Source of the DNA: Faecalibacter sp. LW9 | Lineage (GTDB): Bacteria > Bacteroidota > Bacteroidia > Flavobacteriales > Weeksellaceae | Assembly (NCBI RefSeq): GCF_034661295.1 | Contig: NZ_CP141062.1 | Span: 1,736,001-1,800,000, forward strand | DNA length: 64,000 bases | Direction of reading: 5' to 3' | In this document: piece by piece, positions 9,072 through 17,916 of the stretch | Layout: each line of letters opens with the position of its first letter | How positions within the stretch are numbered: position 1 is the first letter of the stretch | Notes under the pieces: model-generated | The model's input: the letters and a program-made list of their open reading frames with translations, nothing else | The model's database searches: none | Told to the model about the DNA's origin: nothing | Position numbers and translations under genes: made by a program

Positions 9072-9145
9072 GCCGATGTAGCTCAGTTGGCCAGAGCAGC
9101 TGATTTGTAATCAGCAGGTCGTGGGTTCGAATCCCTCCATCGGCT
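9072..9145 (+). tRNA. tRNA-Thr (anticodon TGT), copy 2
   Basis: Identical to the body of threonine copy 1, with the same anticodon TGT and the same D loop TTGGCCAGAGC, but with no encoded CCA (CTCAAC follows). It begins 7 bp after the first tyrosine tRNA. Confidence 0.96.
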
Positions 9146-9177
9146 CAACAATTTTTTTGAAATAATATTTACAAGGC

Positions 9178-9259
9178 GGGGAGATACTCAAGCGGTCAAC
9201 GAGGACGGACTGTAAATCCGTTGGTTTCACCTTCGCAGGTTCGAATCCTGCTCTCCCCA
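9178..9259 (+). tRNA. tRNA-Tyr (anticodon GTA), copy 2
   Basis: By eye, identical to tyrosine copy 1 over all 82 nt. The copy is preceded by a different 32-bp spacer. This implies a tandem duplication of a Thr-Tyr unit, followed by divergence of the spacers only. Confidence 0.96.
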
Positions 9260-9266
9260 CGCAAAT

Positions 9267-9340
9267 GCCGATGTAGCTCAGTTGGTAAGAGCAGCTGATT
9301 TGTAATCAGCAGGTCGTGGGTTCGAATCCCTCCATCGGCT
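9267..9340 (+). tRNA. tRNA-Thr (anticodon TGT), copy 3
   Basis: Same anticodon TGT and stems as the other two threonine copies. The D loop reads TTGGTAAGAGC instead of TTGGCCAGAGC, a two-base change in the variable part of the loop. It is the last gene of the array and is followed directly by a terminator hairpin. Confidence 0.96.
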
Positions 9341-9347
9341 CAAAAAA

Positions 9348-9378
9348 AGAAGTATATACGATATGCTTCTTTTTTTTA
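9348..9378 (+). terminator. Terminator of the tRNA array
   Basis: A hairpin AGAAGTATA-TACGA-TATGCTTCT with one G-T pair, followed by a run of eight T. It starts 7 bp after the last tRNA. Confidence 0.8.
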
Positions 9379-9483
9379 TATCTTTATTTTACTAAAAATC
9401 TTCAAATTATTTCTAACTTCATTTAAGTTTTAAATTTTTTATTAATGTGTGCATCATAAAAAAAGCCCTTTTTTAAGGACTTT

Positions 9484-10242
9484 TTATTTGATGATGTGTT
9501 TAATTATTTCAATCGAATAGATATTCGAAATTTTCTCTGTAAATCGTGTGAAATCAATAGTGGAATGCTGATCGGCTTCATCTGAAATCGTACGAATAAT
9601 TACAAACGGAATCCCAAATTCATAACATACTTGAGCCACTGCAGCACCTTCCATTTCAACACATAAAGTTTCTGGTAATAATTCTAACAAATGATCTTTT
9701 TGGGTTTGATCTCTAAAAAACTGATCTCCTGAAGCAATTAATCCAATATGTAAGGATGGTTGATGAATATGAAATTGTTCTAAGTCGTCACTCGATATGA
9801 CATGATGCAAATAGTTTTGATCAAAAATATGTTGGATACTCTCATTGGCTTGTTGAATAAGATCGTTAGCACTTTTAAAATGTGATTTGCCAATCAAAGG
9901 GATTTCAAAAGTGGGGAATAATGGATAAGCATCCATATCATGTTGCACTAATTCTGATCCAATTACAATATCCCCAATCTTAAGATGATTTGAGATTCCT
10001 CCAGCAACACCCGTAAAAATTAATTCAGTGATATTAAATTTTAAAATTAACGTTGAAACGGTTGCTGATGCAGCAACTTTTCCGATACGTGAATAAACGA
10101 CCACCACTTGCTGATCGTTAATTGTACCTTTATAATACGTTCGTTTTCCGATTCGATATTCTTCTTTGTCTTTTAATAATTCAATTACCCCTGTGATTTC
10201 TTCCGGTAAAGCGCCCATTATACCAATAATACGCTGCGTCAT
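9484..10242 (-). CDS. mtnN: 5'-methylthioadenosine/S-adenosylhomocysteine nucleosidase
   Basis: A 252-residue Pfs/MtnN-type nucleoside hydrolase, which splits adenine from methylthioadenosine and S-adenosylhomocysteine in methionine salvage and AI-2 metabolism. Visible family marks are the N-terminal IGIMGALPEEI (catalytic Glu), the FTGVAGG motif near residue 80, EMEGAAVAQVC near residue 195, and TISDEAD with the catalytic Asp near 218. It is about 20 residues longer than the E. coli enzyme. A 34-codon open frame lies just upstream on the same strand (stop 7 bp before this start). Confidence 0.93.
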   Translation of the reverse strand: MTQRIIGIMGALPEEITGVIELLKDKEEYRIGKRTYYKGTINDQQVVVVYSRIGKVAASATVSTLILKFNITELIFTGVAGGISNHLKIGDIVIGSELVQHDMDAYPLFPTFEIPLIGKSHFKSANDLIQQANESIQHIFDQNYLHHVISSDDLEQFHIHQPSLHIGLIASGDQFFRDQTQKDHLLELLPETLCVEMEGAAVAQVCYEFGIPFVIIRTISDEADQHSTIDFTRFTEKISNIYSIEIIKHIIK

Positions 10243-10249
10243 ATGATTG

Positions 10250-10354
10250 TTATTTTCTGTATTTATAAATTGTGCAATAAATCTCGTACATTAAGATGAA
10301 CGGAAGACATAAAATGATTAATAGAGTATTAAGGATATGTTTTATTGCTTTCAT
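10250..10354 (-). CDS. Possible 34-residue single-helix membrane protein
   Basis: A short frame (MKAIKHILNTLLIILCLPFI and on to KYRK) with a basic N-terminus, one hydrophobic helix of about 18 residues and a basic tail. It ends 7 bp before mtnN on the same strand. A TACCTTTA sequence sits just upstream of its start. The shape is that of a small inner-membrane protein, possibly co-transcribed with mtnN. I do not recognise a family, and a chance frame in AT-rich DNA is possible. Confidence 0.4.
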   Translation of the reverse strand: MKAIKHILNTLLIILCLPFILMYEIYCTIYKYRK

Positions 10355-10445
10355 CGAGTAAAGGTAGAGATTAATCAGGAATTGATAAAAATCAATAGTT
10401 AATATCGTCTTTGTTGATGTATATTCGTATGAGTTTATAATCGAT

Positions 10446-11096
10446 ATGAAAAAAATTGCAATAGTATTAGGAGTAATTGGAGTAACCATGTTTAGTTGTT
10501 TTGAAAATAAAACAGAGCAAATGGTGGATTCCGCAGTAGAAGAAATTGAAGTGTCTCAAGAAGAACCATCGGATATTGTAGAAGGTGTTGTAAAAAACTC
10601 TACAGTTCAATGGACAGGATTTAAAACAAGTGAAAAAGTTGCCGTGTCTGGAACATTTGATGCAGTACAAGTAACGGATACAAAGGAAGGAAAAACTCCA
10701 GAAGAAGTTCTACAAGGTGCTAAAGTCCGTGTGGTTGTTTCATCCATTAATTCAGGCTTAGAAGATCGTGACGGGAAACTAAAAATGATCTTTTTTGGAG
10801 CAATGGAAAACACATCAGATATTTATGGTGTAATTAATTTTAAAGGAGGTAAAACCTACATTACTTTTACCTTAAACAATGTATCAAAAGAATACGAAGT
10901 AACATCAAAATTTGAAAATAACATCTTTACAATAAATACAACGGTTGATTTAGTTGATTTCAATGCTAATCCAGCAGTAGAAGCTTTAAACAAAGCGTGC
11001 GGTGATTTACATAAAGGTGCGGATGGAATCTCTAAAACATGGACTGAAGTTGAAATCCAAGGTCAAATTGAATTTACAGAAGATTTCGGTAAATAA
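10446..11096 (+). CDS. YceI-like lipoprotein
   Basis: A 216-residue protein with a lipoprotein signal (MKKIAIVLGVIGVTMFSC, lipobox ending at Cys 18), then an acidic linker and a domain from about residue 45. The order of segments (STVQWTGFKTSEKVAVSGTF, a middle SINSGLEDRDGKLKMIFF, later VDLVDFNANPAVEALNKAC) resembles the YceI lipocalin-like fold that binds isoprenoid-type lipids. It should be anchored in the outer membrane. It stands alone: a divergent small frame lies upstream and a strong terminator follows. The ligand is unknown. Confidence 0.75.
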   Translation: MKKIAIVLGVIGVTMFSCFENKTEQMVDSAVEEIEVSQEEPSDIVEGVVKNSTVQWTGFKTSEKVAVSGTFDAVQVTDTKEGKTPEEVLQGAKVRVVVSSINSGLEDRDGKLKMIFFGAMENTSDIYGVINFKGGKTYITFTLNNVSKEYEVTSKFENNIFTINTTVDLVDFNANPAVEALNKACGDLHKGADGISKTWTEVEIQGQIEFTEDFGK

Positions 11097-11116
11097 TTGA
11101 ATTTATGATAAAAAAT

Positions 11117-11148
11117 AAAAAGCTGTAAGATTTTCTTACAGCTTTTTT
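11117..11148 (+). terminator. Terminator of the YceI-like gene
   Basis: A perfect 10-bp stem AGCTGTAAGA / TCTTACAGCT with a TTT loop, flanked by A and T runs. Confidence 0.9.
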
Positions 11149-11337
11149 GTGCTTTCAAATTTAATTAAGTTATGAAACAAAAACAGTTATATATTTTTTA
11201 TTCGTTTTCTTAATATTATCTAAAATAATCAAAAAAATAAGTTAAACAATATTTTTTACGATTTTTTTTTATTAAAATACTTGTTTTTGTGAAATTATTT
11301 CCTTAAAAATTCATTAACTATCTGATTCTTAGAAAAT

Positions 11338-11376
11338 AAAAAAGCGAAATCTATGGATAGATTTCGCTAAAAAAAA
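11338..11376 (-). terminator. Terminator of the mpl region
   Basis: An 11-bp stem AGCGAAATCTA / TAGATTTCGCT around TGGA, flanked by A and T runs, directly behind the mpl stop. The AT-rich stretch 11149-11337 holds nothing else I can identify. Confidence 0.85.
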
Positions 11377-12729
11377 TTATGATTGAAATACTTCATTTAA
11401 GTTCATTCCGCCAAAACTACCTGAACTCATCATCAAAAAGACTTTGTTAGACTTGTCCATTTGATTCAAATATTCATGTAATTCTTGTGAAGATGTAAAG
11501 ACTAAAATAGAATCGTCACCAAATCCTTTTTTAATATCTTCTGGAGAGATCATTTCCATACGCTTTATTTTTAAAGCTTCAGGATCATAATTTACAATTT
11601 TAATATCAGCTTTATCTAAAGCTCCTTTGTATTGAACTAAGAATTCAGGATTCAAAGAAGAATATGTATGGATTTCTAAGCAACCTATCACTTCTTTGTC
11701 TTGATACTGCGCTTTTACAGCATTTGTAACCGATGTTACTTTACTTGGTGCATGTGCAAAATCTTTATAAGCTACAAAATCTTTCGTACGATTAATCAGC
11801 TCTAAACGTTTTGAGGCTCCTTTGAACGATTGAATGGCTTCGTTGAAGTCATCGTCCATCATTCCAAGTTGTTTACAAATGGCGCGTGCACCTTCTAAAT
11901 TCATTAAATTATGATCTCCAAATACTTCTAATGGAATCGGTCCATCTTCAGTTTCTAAATAGGTGATTCCGTCTTGGATGGTAGATTCAGGAATTTGATA
12001 AGGGAATTTTTTAAGCGCTCGTTCCGCTTTTTCTACGACATCAACGACTTCAGGATCGGTTTGGTTATAGATTAAAGCACCACCATTTACAATACTATCG
12101 ATAAATTTAGAAAATTGTTCTTTATAGGATTCAAATGTGGGAAATACATTAATATGATCCCAAGCAATACCAGAAATTAAGGCAATATTTGGTTGGTATA
12201 ATAAAAATTTTGAACGTCGATCTAAGGCCTATGATAAATATTCATCACCTTCCATAATCATAAATTCATTTTCATCAGTTAATTTGACCATTACATCAAA
12301 ACCTTCAAGTTGTGCACCTACCATATAATCAACATCGATACCATGGTAATGTAAACAATGTAAGACCATGGAAGTAATGGTTGTTTTACCATGTGATCCC
12401 CCAATGACTACACGCGTTTTATCTTTCGATTGCTCGTAAAGGTATTCGGGATAAGAATAGATTTTGATGCCTAATTCTTGGGCACGTAACATTTCTGGAT
12501 TATCGGCATGGGCATGCATTCCTAAAATTACCGCATCTAAATCGGAAGTAATTTTTTCAGGAAACCAACCCATTTCTTCGGGTAACAATCCTCTTTGAGC
12601 TAAGCGGGTTCTCGAAGGTTCAAAAATGGCATCATCAGATCCTGAAACCTTATATCCTTTTTCATGCAATGCGATGGCTAAATTGTGCATTGCACTTCCG
12701 CCAATCGCAATAAAATGTACTTTTTTCAT
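11377..12729 (-). pseudogene. mpl: Murein peptide ligase Mpl, interrupted by an in-frame TAG
   Basis: The collinear frame is 450 codons long, the usual length of Mpl, which ligates recycled tripeptide to UDP-MurNAc. The N-terminal half has HFIAIGGSAMHNLAIAL and the ATP loop GSHGKTTITSMV (near residue 105), then EGDEYLS. The next codon is TAG (complement of 12229-12231), where a Ser is expected before ALDRRSKF. The remainder is intact to the C-terminus, including SGIAWDHINVFP and GDHNLMNLEGA. A single base change from TCG would create the stop. It is either a true null allele of this non-essential recycling gene or a sequence error. The stop has the same TAG-GCC context as in the LuxE-like gene. 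Confidence 0.85.
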
Positions 12730-12747
12730 TTCGTTATGGGATCGAAA

Positions 12748-13635
12748 TTATTCGTTGTGTTTTTCTTTTTCTGCTTCGTTTAATGTTGCGACTTCTTCAT
12801 CTTCATCATAATCTTCGTTTAAGTAATCATCTAAAGACTTGTCTTTGATTTCTTCTAAGATTTCTTCAATTGGACGAACTTTATTGAATTCTGGAGATTG
12901 TTCTATCGCATCCATAATTTTTTTCATGATATCGTCAGACGATTCATTTTCAAAATCAAATTGCAATGGATCTTTAAAGGTCATTGTAGCATTAATACCG
13001 CGTTTCTTAATTTTTAAACCTTTTTTATCAAAGGCGCGACGGAAACCATCAATCACAACAGGAATGACAATAGGATTGTTTTTACGAATTAAATGGGCAG
13101 TACCGCGACGACCAGGAGCAAAAGCTTTTGTTGTTCCTTGCGGAAATGTCACTACCCATCCATTTTCCAATGCTTTATCAATGTTATTAACTTCCGTTAA
13201 ATCCACTTTACGATTAATATCCTGACCTTTTGCGCGCCATGTACGTTTTACAGTAACTGCTCCTGTATAAGCAAACAATTTGGTTAAAACATTATCTTTC
13301 ATCGTTTCCTCCGCAGCCACATAATAAAAGTCAATCTTCGGATTTAACAAGTAAACTGGATTTTTGATGGTATCGATAAATCCATTTTTTACACTACAAA
13401 AGACATGATACATGGCGAAAACATCCGCAAAGTATGTCTGATGATTAGATACAAATAAGACATTTTGTGAAGGTAAATTCACTAATTTTTCAGTTCCAGA
13501 GACTTTTAATTTATTAAAGCCATTGTATCGGTTGTATGTAAATGAACCTAATAAAAAGATTAATGAACGTTTTAAAAAATATAAATGTCCAAATGCATCT
13601 CTATAAAAGTTCTTTTTCTTTGGTTTCTGTGCCAA
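12748..13635 (-). CDS. 1-acylglycerol-3-phosphate acyltransferase family protein
   Basis: A 295-residue PlsC-like acyltransferase. The HX4D motif appears as NHQTYFAD near residue 66, and the phosphate-binding block as FPQGTTKAF near residue 165. It transfers an acyl chain to a glycerol-phosphate or related lipid at the cytoplasmic membrane face. There is a hydrophobic segment near residue 20. The C-terminal 40 residues are very acidic (NEDYDEDEEVA), a disordered tail. It lies 18 bp upstream of mpl and 18 bp downstream of the Nudix gene on the same strand, so the three probably form an operon. Confidence 0.85.
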   Translation of the reverse strand: MAQKPKKKNFYRDAFGHLYFLKRSLIFLLGSFTYNRYNGFNKLKVSGTEKLVNLPSQNVLFVSNHQTYFADVFAMYHVFCSVKNGFIDTIKNPVYLLNPKIDFYYVAAEETMKDNVLTKLFAYTGAVTVKRTWRAKGQDINRKVDLTEVNNIDKALENGWVVTFPQGTTKAFAPGRRGTAHLIRKNNPIVIPVVIDGFRRAFDKKGLKIKKRGINATMTFKDPLQFDFENESSDDIMKKIMDAIEQSPEFNKVRPIEEILEEIKDKSLDDYLNEDYDEDEEVATLNEAEKEKHNE

Positions 13636-13653
13636 TTTATTCGTTTTATTGGT

Positions 13654-14292
13654 TTATAAATTTAAGTGATATTTAATCACATCTTTAAACTCTTCTAAGA
13701 TCATTGCCGTAGCTCCCCATATGAATTCATTATCCCCGATGTTATAACCTGGAATTTCAACTTGATGACCTGAAAATTCTTTGACAAATGTTTCAGGTTC
13801 AGCGTTTAAAAATGCTTCTAAATCAAGAGGAATTACATATTCTACTTCTGACTCATCAGGTACAAATTGAGGAGTTCCGTGATGAACGCCAATAAAAGGA
13901 TAAACAATGAAATTGCTTGGAGGAATAAAGATTTCTGAAAGTTGTTTAATAATTTCAATTTCCTCATCGAAAACACCCAATTCCTCTACGGTTTCTCGAA
14001 TTGCCGTTTGATCCAATGAAATATCTTGTTCTTCAAATTGTCCACCTGGCAATGAAAATTGATGCGAATGTGCACCATCGTAAGAAACGCGCATGGTAAT
14101 TGGAAATTCGATTTCACCATAGTCATTTTCATATAACATAATTAATACAGACGCTACACGTGGATTGGTACGTTTAATTAATTCTAAGTCATATTTTTCT
14201 CGATAGGGTGGAGATAATTTCTCATGAGAATCCCAAGCTGGTAAAGGTTCTACAGATTCGGATAAAATATATTTAAGTTCTTCTAAATTCAA
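13654..14292 (-). CDS. Nudix hydrolase, CoA pyrophosphatase-like
   Basis: A 212-residue Nudix protein. The box runs from GGQFEEQD to AIRETVEELG (residues about 82-105), with Asp replacing the usual middle Glu in the spacing seen in CoA diphosphohydrolases. The preceding HQFSLPGG fits the same subgroup. It probably cleaves CoA or a related pyrophosphate compound in the cytoplasm. It is the first gene of a likely operon with the acyltransferase and mpl. Confidence 0.85.
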   Translation of the reverse strand: MNLEELKYILSESVEPLPAWDSHEKLSPPYREKYDLELIKRTNPRVASVLIMLYENDYGEIEFPITMRVSYDGAHSHQFSLPGGQFEEQDISLDQTAIRETVEELGVFDEEIEIIKQLSEIFIPPSNFIVYPFIGVHHGTPQFVPDESEVEYVIPLDLEAFLNAEPETFVKEFSGHQVEIPGYNIGDNEFIWGATAMILEEFKDVIKYHLNL

Positions 14293-14366
14293 AATAGGAT
14301 TTTTAATCTAAATGAAATTCAAAGGTAATTATTTTATACCAAATAATAATTTGTTGATCTGTAAAT

Positions 14367-15551
14367 CTACCCGCTTGTTATTTTAGTTTTTCGCGTTCGT
14401 AATAGAGGAATAATAACGAGGATAAAAATGATACCAAGGGCACCGCCAATGATGTAATACATGTTTCTTCCAAAGAAGGTTTTATTTACTTTTCTTTCGT
14501 TACTGTTAAGGTATTTTTTGATGTTTTCTGTTAATTGTTCTCCTTTCGATTGAAAGACCAGGATTTCGTTATCGCAATTTTTTTTGTACTCCAACATCTT
14601 TTCCTCATTTCCCATTAAACGATAAGAATCGCTTAAATTACAAATGATTTTATTATAAGTATTGGTTTTAAAATTATGATTCAGACATAATTTTTCACCT
14701 TCTAAACCATAAATTAAACCTTTATCTGCTTGATCTGTAAGGTTATGCAAGTAATTAATGTTGCTTAAAATGGCAATGCGTAAACGTAGGTCATCATTTC
14801 CGGTATAGCGTAGCGCTTTTTTAAACATTGTAATGGCATGATTGTTATCGATATTTACATAAGAAATGGCCAGATGATTATAGCGGTGTGCAAGCATAAG
14901 GCTAAAATCAATTTCACTAAAAAATCGCTGAACATTTTCGATATTTTCAATACTACGTGTAATGTTTTTCTGTTTAACATCAATAGTGTTCCCTTTCACA
15001 CGCAATCCAACAAGATAATCTGCAATTGACTCGGCGTATATTGCTTCTTTATCGTCTAAATGTGGAATGATAGAACGTATTTTTTCAAGTATACGATCAC
15101 ACTCATTATTGATGTTATGAAGGTAAAAGAAATGATAGAACCGATTTAGTAAAAGGACATATGAAATCGAATGTTCATATACAGGATTATTAATCGTCTC
15201 ATCATAAAGTTCAATCAATAACTTATAATTTTCTTGATGATTATAATATTCAGCGAGAAGTTGATTAAATGTATTGATATAATGAGGATTTTTTTCTTTT
15301 ATACTTTGATTAATATTTTGATGCAATAATTGATGATCCTTTGCTAAGAAGCGTAAAGATCTGAAATTGGTTAAAATTTGGTTATAATGATGTTCAAAAT
15401 TAGCTTCAAAATGAGGTTTTTCTGATGGGAATAATTCTCGTGCATTAACGATAAAGAGATTAAAAAATAAAAATGCAATAAAAATATTGACTTTATAAAA
15501 TAGACGTAAAGGCCTAATATGATTTATTCTGTAATGCTTGAATTTGATCAA
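14367..15551 (-). CDS. TPR-like membrane-anchored protein of unknown function
   Basis: A 394-residue protein with an N-terminal signal or membrane segment (IFIAFLFFNLFIV, residues about 28-40), a long helical region with tetratricopeptide-like periodicity (residues about 60-330), and a C-terminal transmembrane helix near residues 365-388 followed by basic residues. This resembles the sensor part of Bacteroidota TPR regulators that normally continue into a cytoplasmic HTH or kinase domain; here the protein ends just after the helix. Whether it is complete or has lost its output domain cannot be told. No convincing close family is recognised. Confidence 0.6.
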   Translation of the reverse strand: MIKFKHYRINHIRPLRLFYKVNIFIAFLFFNLFIVNARELFPSEKPHFEANFEHHYNQILTNFRSLRFLAKDHQLLHQNINQSIKEKNPHYINTFNQLLAEYYNHQENYKLLIELYDETINNPVYEHSISYVLLLNRFYHFFYLHNINNECDRILEKIRSIIPHLDDKEAIYAESIADYLVGLRVKGNTIDVKQKNITRSIENIENVQRFFSEIDFSLMLAHRYNHLAISYVNIDNNHAITMFKKALRYTGNDDLRLRIAILSNINYLHNLTDQADKGLIYGLEGEKLCLNHNFKTNTYNKIICNLSDSYRLMGNEEKMLEYKKNCDNEILVFQSKGEQLTENIKKYLNSNERKVNKTFFGRNMYYIIGGALGIIFILVIIPLLRTRKTKITSG

Positions 15552-15711
15552 AATATTACATTAAAGATATGAATTAGTTTTTACATATAGAAAAGGAATT
15601 GATAAAATCAATAAATGGTTTAACGAAAAATGCTTAATAAAAGATTAAGCTTAAACCATTGGTGATGTTGCAATGAAAAAAGCCAGTACAAATGAGAATT
15701 TAAAAGATAGT

Positions 15712-15742
15712 TTGTGAGTCGTTATTTTATCCCTTAATTTAG
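15712..15742 (+). promoter_or_regulatory. Promoter of the Dcp peptidase gene
   Basis: TTG at 15712-15714, a 20-base spacer and TAATTTAG at 15735-15742, one mismatch from TAnnTTTG. The start codon follows 14 bp later. Confidence 0.5.
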
Positions 15743-15756
15743 CTACAAAGAAATGA

Positions 15757-17865
15757 ATGATGTATAGAAAAAAACTATTTTTTGGAATGCTTATGGGTTC
15801 TACACTATTGATGAATTCTTGTTCTAAAACTGGAAATGCGGTTTGGGATGAATCAAATTATTTTTATAAAGTAAGTACTTTACCATACGGAACAACTGAT
15901 TTTAGTAAAATCAAGACAGAAGATTTTAAACCTGCTTTAATCGAAGGGATGCGTCAACAAATTGAAGAAATCAATGCGATTGCCAACCAAAAAGATGCAC
16001 CTACTTTTGAAAATACGATTGTAGAATTAGAAAAATCAGGACAATTATTAAATCGTATTTCTCCTTCATTTAATGTTTTAACGGGAACTGAAACCAACGA
16101 AACATTACAAGCATTAGAAGAAGAATTATCACCAAAATTTGCCGCTCACAGTGATGCCATTTACTTAAATTCGGCATTATTTAATCGCGTAAAATCGGTT
16201 TATAACCAAAAAGCACAATTAGATTTAGATACAGAATCAGCTCGTTTATTAGATACTTATTATAATCGTTTTGTGTTAGCGGGAGCTGCTTTACCAGAAG
16301 CTGAAAAAGTAAAATTGAAAAAAATCAATGAAGAAATCGCTTCATTAAACACAAAATTTGGAAATCAGTTATTAAATGCGACAAAATCGGGGGGCGTTAC
16401 GTTTACTAAAGAAGAGTTAGACGGTTTATCGGATCAAGATTTAGAAGCATTAAAACAAGCGGATGGTACATACAAAGTAGCGCTTTTAAATACAACACAA
16501 CAGCCAGAATTACAAAGTTTAAACCGTAAAGATACCCGTCAAAAATTGTATGATGCAGCTTGGAATCGTACGACGAAAGGGGATGCCAATGATACGCGTC
16601 AAACGATTTTAGATATCGCGAATAAAAGAGCAGAGAAAGCGAAATTATTAGGATACGAAAATTATGCGCAATGGTCGTTAAAAAACCAAATGGCAAAAAC
16701 ACCTGAAGCGGTAAATACATTCTTAGGAAATATGATCGCCGTTTCATCTAAAATGGCTGAAAAAGAAGCGGAGGAGATTCAAAATTTAATCAATCAAGAC
16801 AAGGCGCCATTTGAATTAACTGCGGCAGATTGGAATTTCTATTCTGAAAAAATTCGTAAATCAAAATACGATTTGGACGAAAATGAAATCAAACCCTATT
16901 TAGAAGTTTGGTCGATTTTAGAGAACGGAGTTTTCTTTATGGCGAACAAATTATATGGAATGACATACGAAGAACGTAAAGATATTCCAACATGGAACAA
17001 GGATGTTCGTGTCTATGAATTATTCAATGAGGATAAATCTTCAATTGGATTATTTTATGTGGATTTCTTCAAACGTGATTCAAAACAAGGAGGGGCTTGG
17101 ATGAGTAATATTGTAGAGCAATCAACTTTATTCAATCAAAAACCCGTGATCTACAATGTATGTAATTATACAAAAGCACCAGAAGGTCAAAAAACATTGA
17201 TCACATTTGACGATACGATTACCATGTTCCACGAATTTGGACATGCTTTACATGGTTTATTCGCTACGCAAAAATACCCTTCATTATCTGGAACGAATGT
17301 GGCACGTGATTTCGTAGAATTCCCATCACAATTTCATGAGCATTTTGCCTCTTATCCGGAAGTATTAAAGAATTATGCAAAACATTACCAAACAGGTGAA
17401 GTGATGCCAGATGCTTTAATTGCGAAAATGGAAAAAGCGAAAAACTTTAACAAAGGATACGCATTAACAGAGATTTTATCTGCTGCAGCTTTAGACATGT
17501 CTTGGCATACAATCGGTGCAGATCAGAAAATTACGGATGCTGAACAATTTGAGACGGAAGCTTTAATCAAAAATAATACAGCATTAAAAGCAGTTCCACC
17601 TCGTTATCGTTCAACATTCTTTAGCCATGTATTTGGTGGAGGATATGCTGCTGGATATTATGCTTATTTATGGGCAGAAATGTTAGACCATGATGCTTTC
17701 CAATGGTTAAAAGAAAACGGAGGGATGACACGTGAAAACGGTCAAATTTTAAGAGATAAGATTTTCTCTCGTGGAAATTCAGAAGACTATACAGAAATGT
17801 ATAAAAAATTCAGAGGAAAAGAAGCGTCAATTGAACCAATGTTACAATACCACGGTTTAAAATAA
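15757..17865 (+). CDS. dcp: M3-family dipeptidyl carboxypeptidase, lipoprotein
   Basis: A 702-residue zinc metallopeptidase of family M3. The zinc site is FHEFGHALHG (near residue 490), with the second Glu downstream in EFPSQFHEH. The C-terminal block ending YRSTFFSHVFGGGYAAGYYAYLWAEMLD is typical of Dcp/oligopeptidase A. The N-terminus is a lipoprotein signal (GSTLLMNSC, Cys about 22), so this is an envelope-anchored form, as is common in Bacteroidota, that trims dipeptides from the C-termini of short peptides. It stands alone between its own promoter and a terminator. A second ATG one codon later is an alternative start. Confidence 0.93.
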   Translation: MMYRKKLFFGMLMGSTLLMNSCSKTGNAVWDESNYFYKVSTLPYGTTDFSKIKTEDFKPALIEGMRQQIEEINAIANQKDAPTFENTIVELEKSGQLLNRISPSFNVLTGTETNETLQALEEELSPKFAAHSDAIYLNSALFNRVKSVYNQKAQLDLDTESARLLDTYYNRFVLAGAALPEAEKVKLKKINEEIASLNTKFGNQLLNATKSGGVTFTKEELDGLSDQDLEALKQADGTYKVALLNTTQQPELQSLNRKDTRQKLYDAAWNRTTKGDANDTRQTILDIANKRAEKAKLLGYENYAQWSLKNQMAKTPEAVNTFLGNMIAVSSKMAEKEAEEIQNLINQDKAPFELTAADWNFYSEKIRKSKYDLDENEIKPYLEVWSILENGVFFMANKLYGMTYEERKDIPTWNKDVRVYELFNEDKSSIGLFYVDFFKRDSKQGGAWMSNIVEQSTLFNQKPVIYNVCNYTKAPEGQKTLITFDDTITMFHEFGHALHGLFATQKYPSLSGTNVARDFVEFPSQFHEHFASYPEVLKNYAKHYQTGEVMPDALIAKMEKAKNFNKGYALTEILSAAALDMSWHTIGADQKITDAEQFETEALIKNNTALKAVPPRYRSTFFSHVFGGGYAAGYYAYLWAEMLDHDAFQWLKENGGMTRENGQILRDKIFSRGNSEDYTEMYKKFRGKEASIEPMLQYHGLK

Positions 17866-17882
17866 TTCGTGCACCATCATAC

Positions 17883-17916
17883 AAAAAAGGCGAAACATTA
17901 GTTTCGCCTTTTTTTA
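17883..17916. terminator. Bidirectional terminator between dcp and the DUF2798 gene
   Basis: A hairpin AGGCGAAAC-ATTA-GTTTCGCCT with A and T runs on both sides. It can serve both convergent genes and slightly overlaps the end of the DUF2798 gene. Confidence 0.85.

Noticed and set aside
6637..12231. Selenocysteine- or pyrrolysine-like recoding at the two TAG codons
   Set aside because: The expected residues there are Leu and Ser in families without special residues, no suppressor tRNA is in the window, and TAG ends normal genes here. Kept only as an outside possibility in the findings.
16406..16747. A 113-codon minus-strand frame inside the peptidase gene
   Set aside because: It is a shadow of the strongly supported dcp frame.
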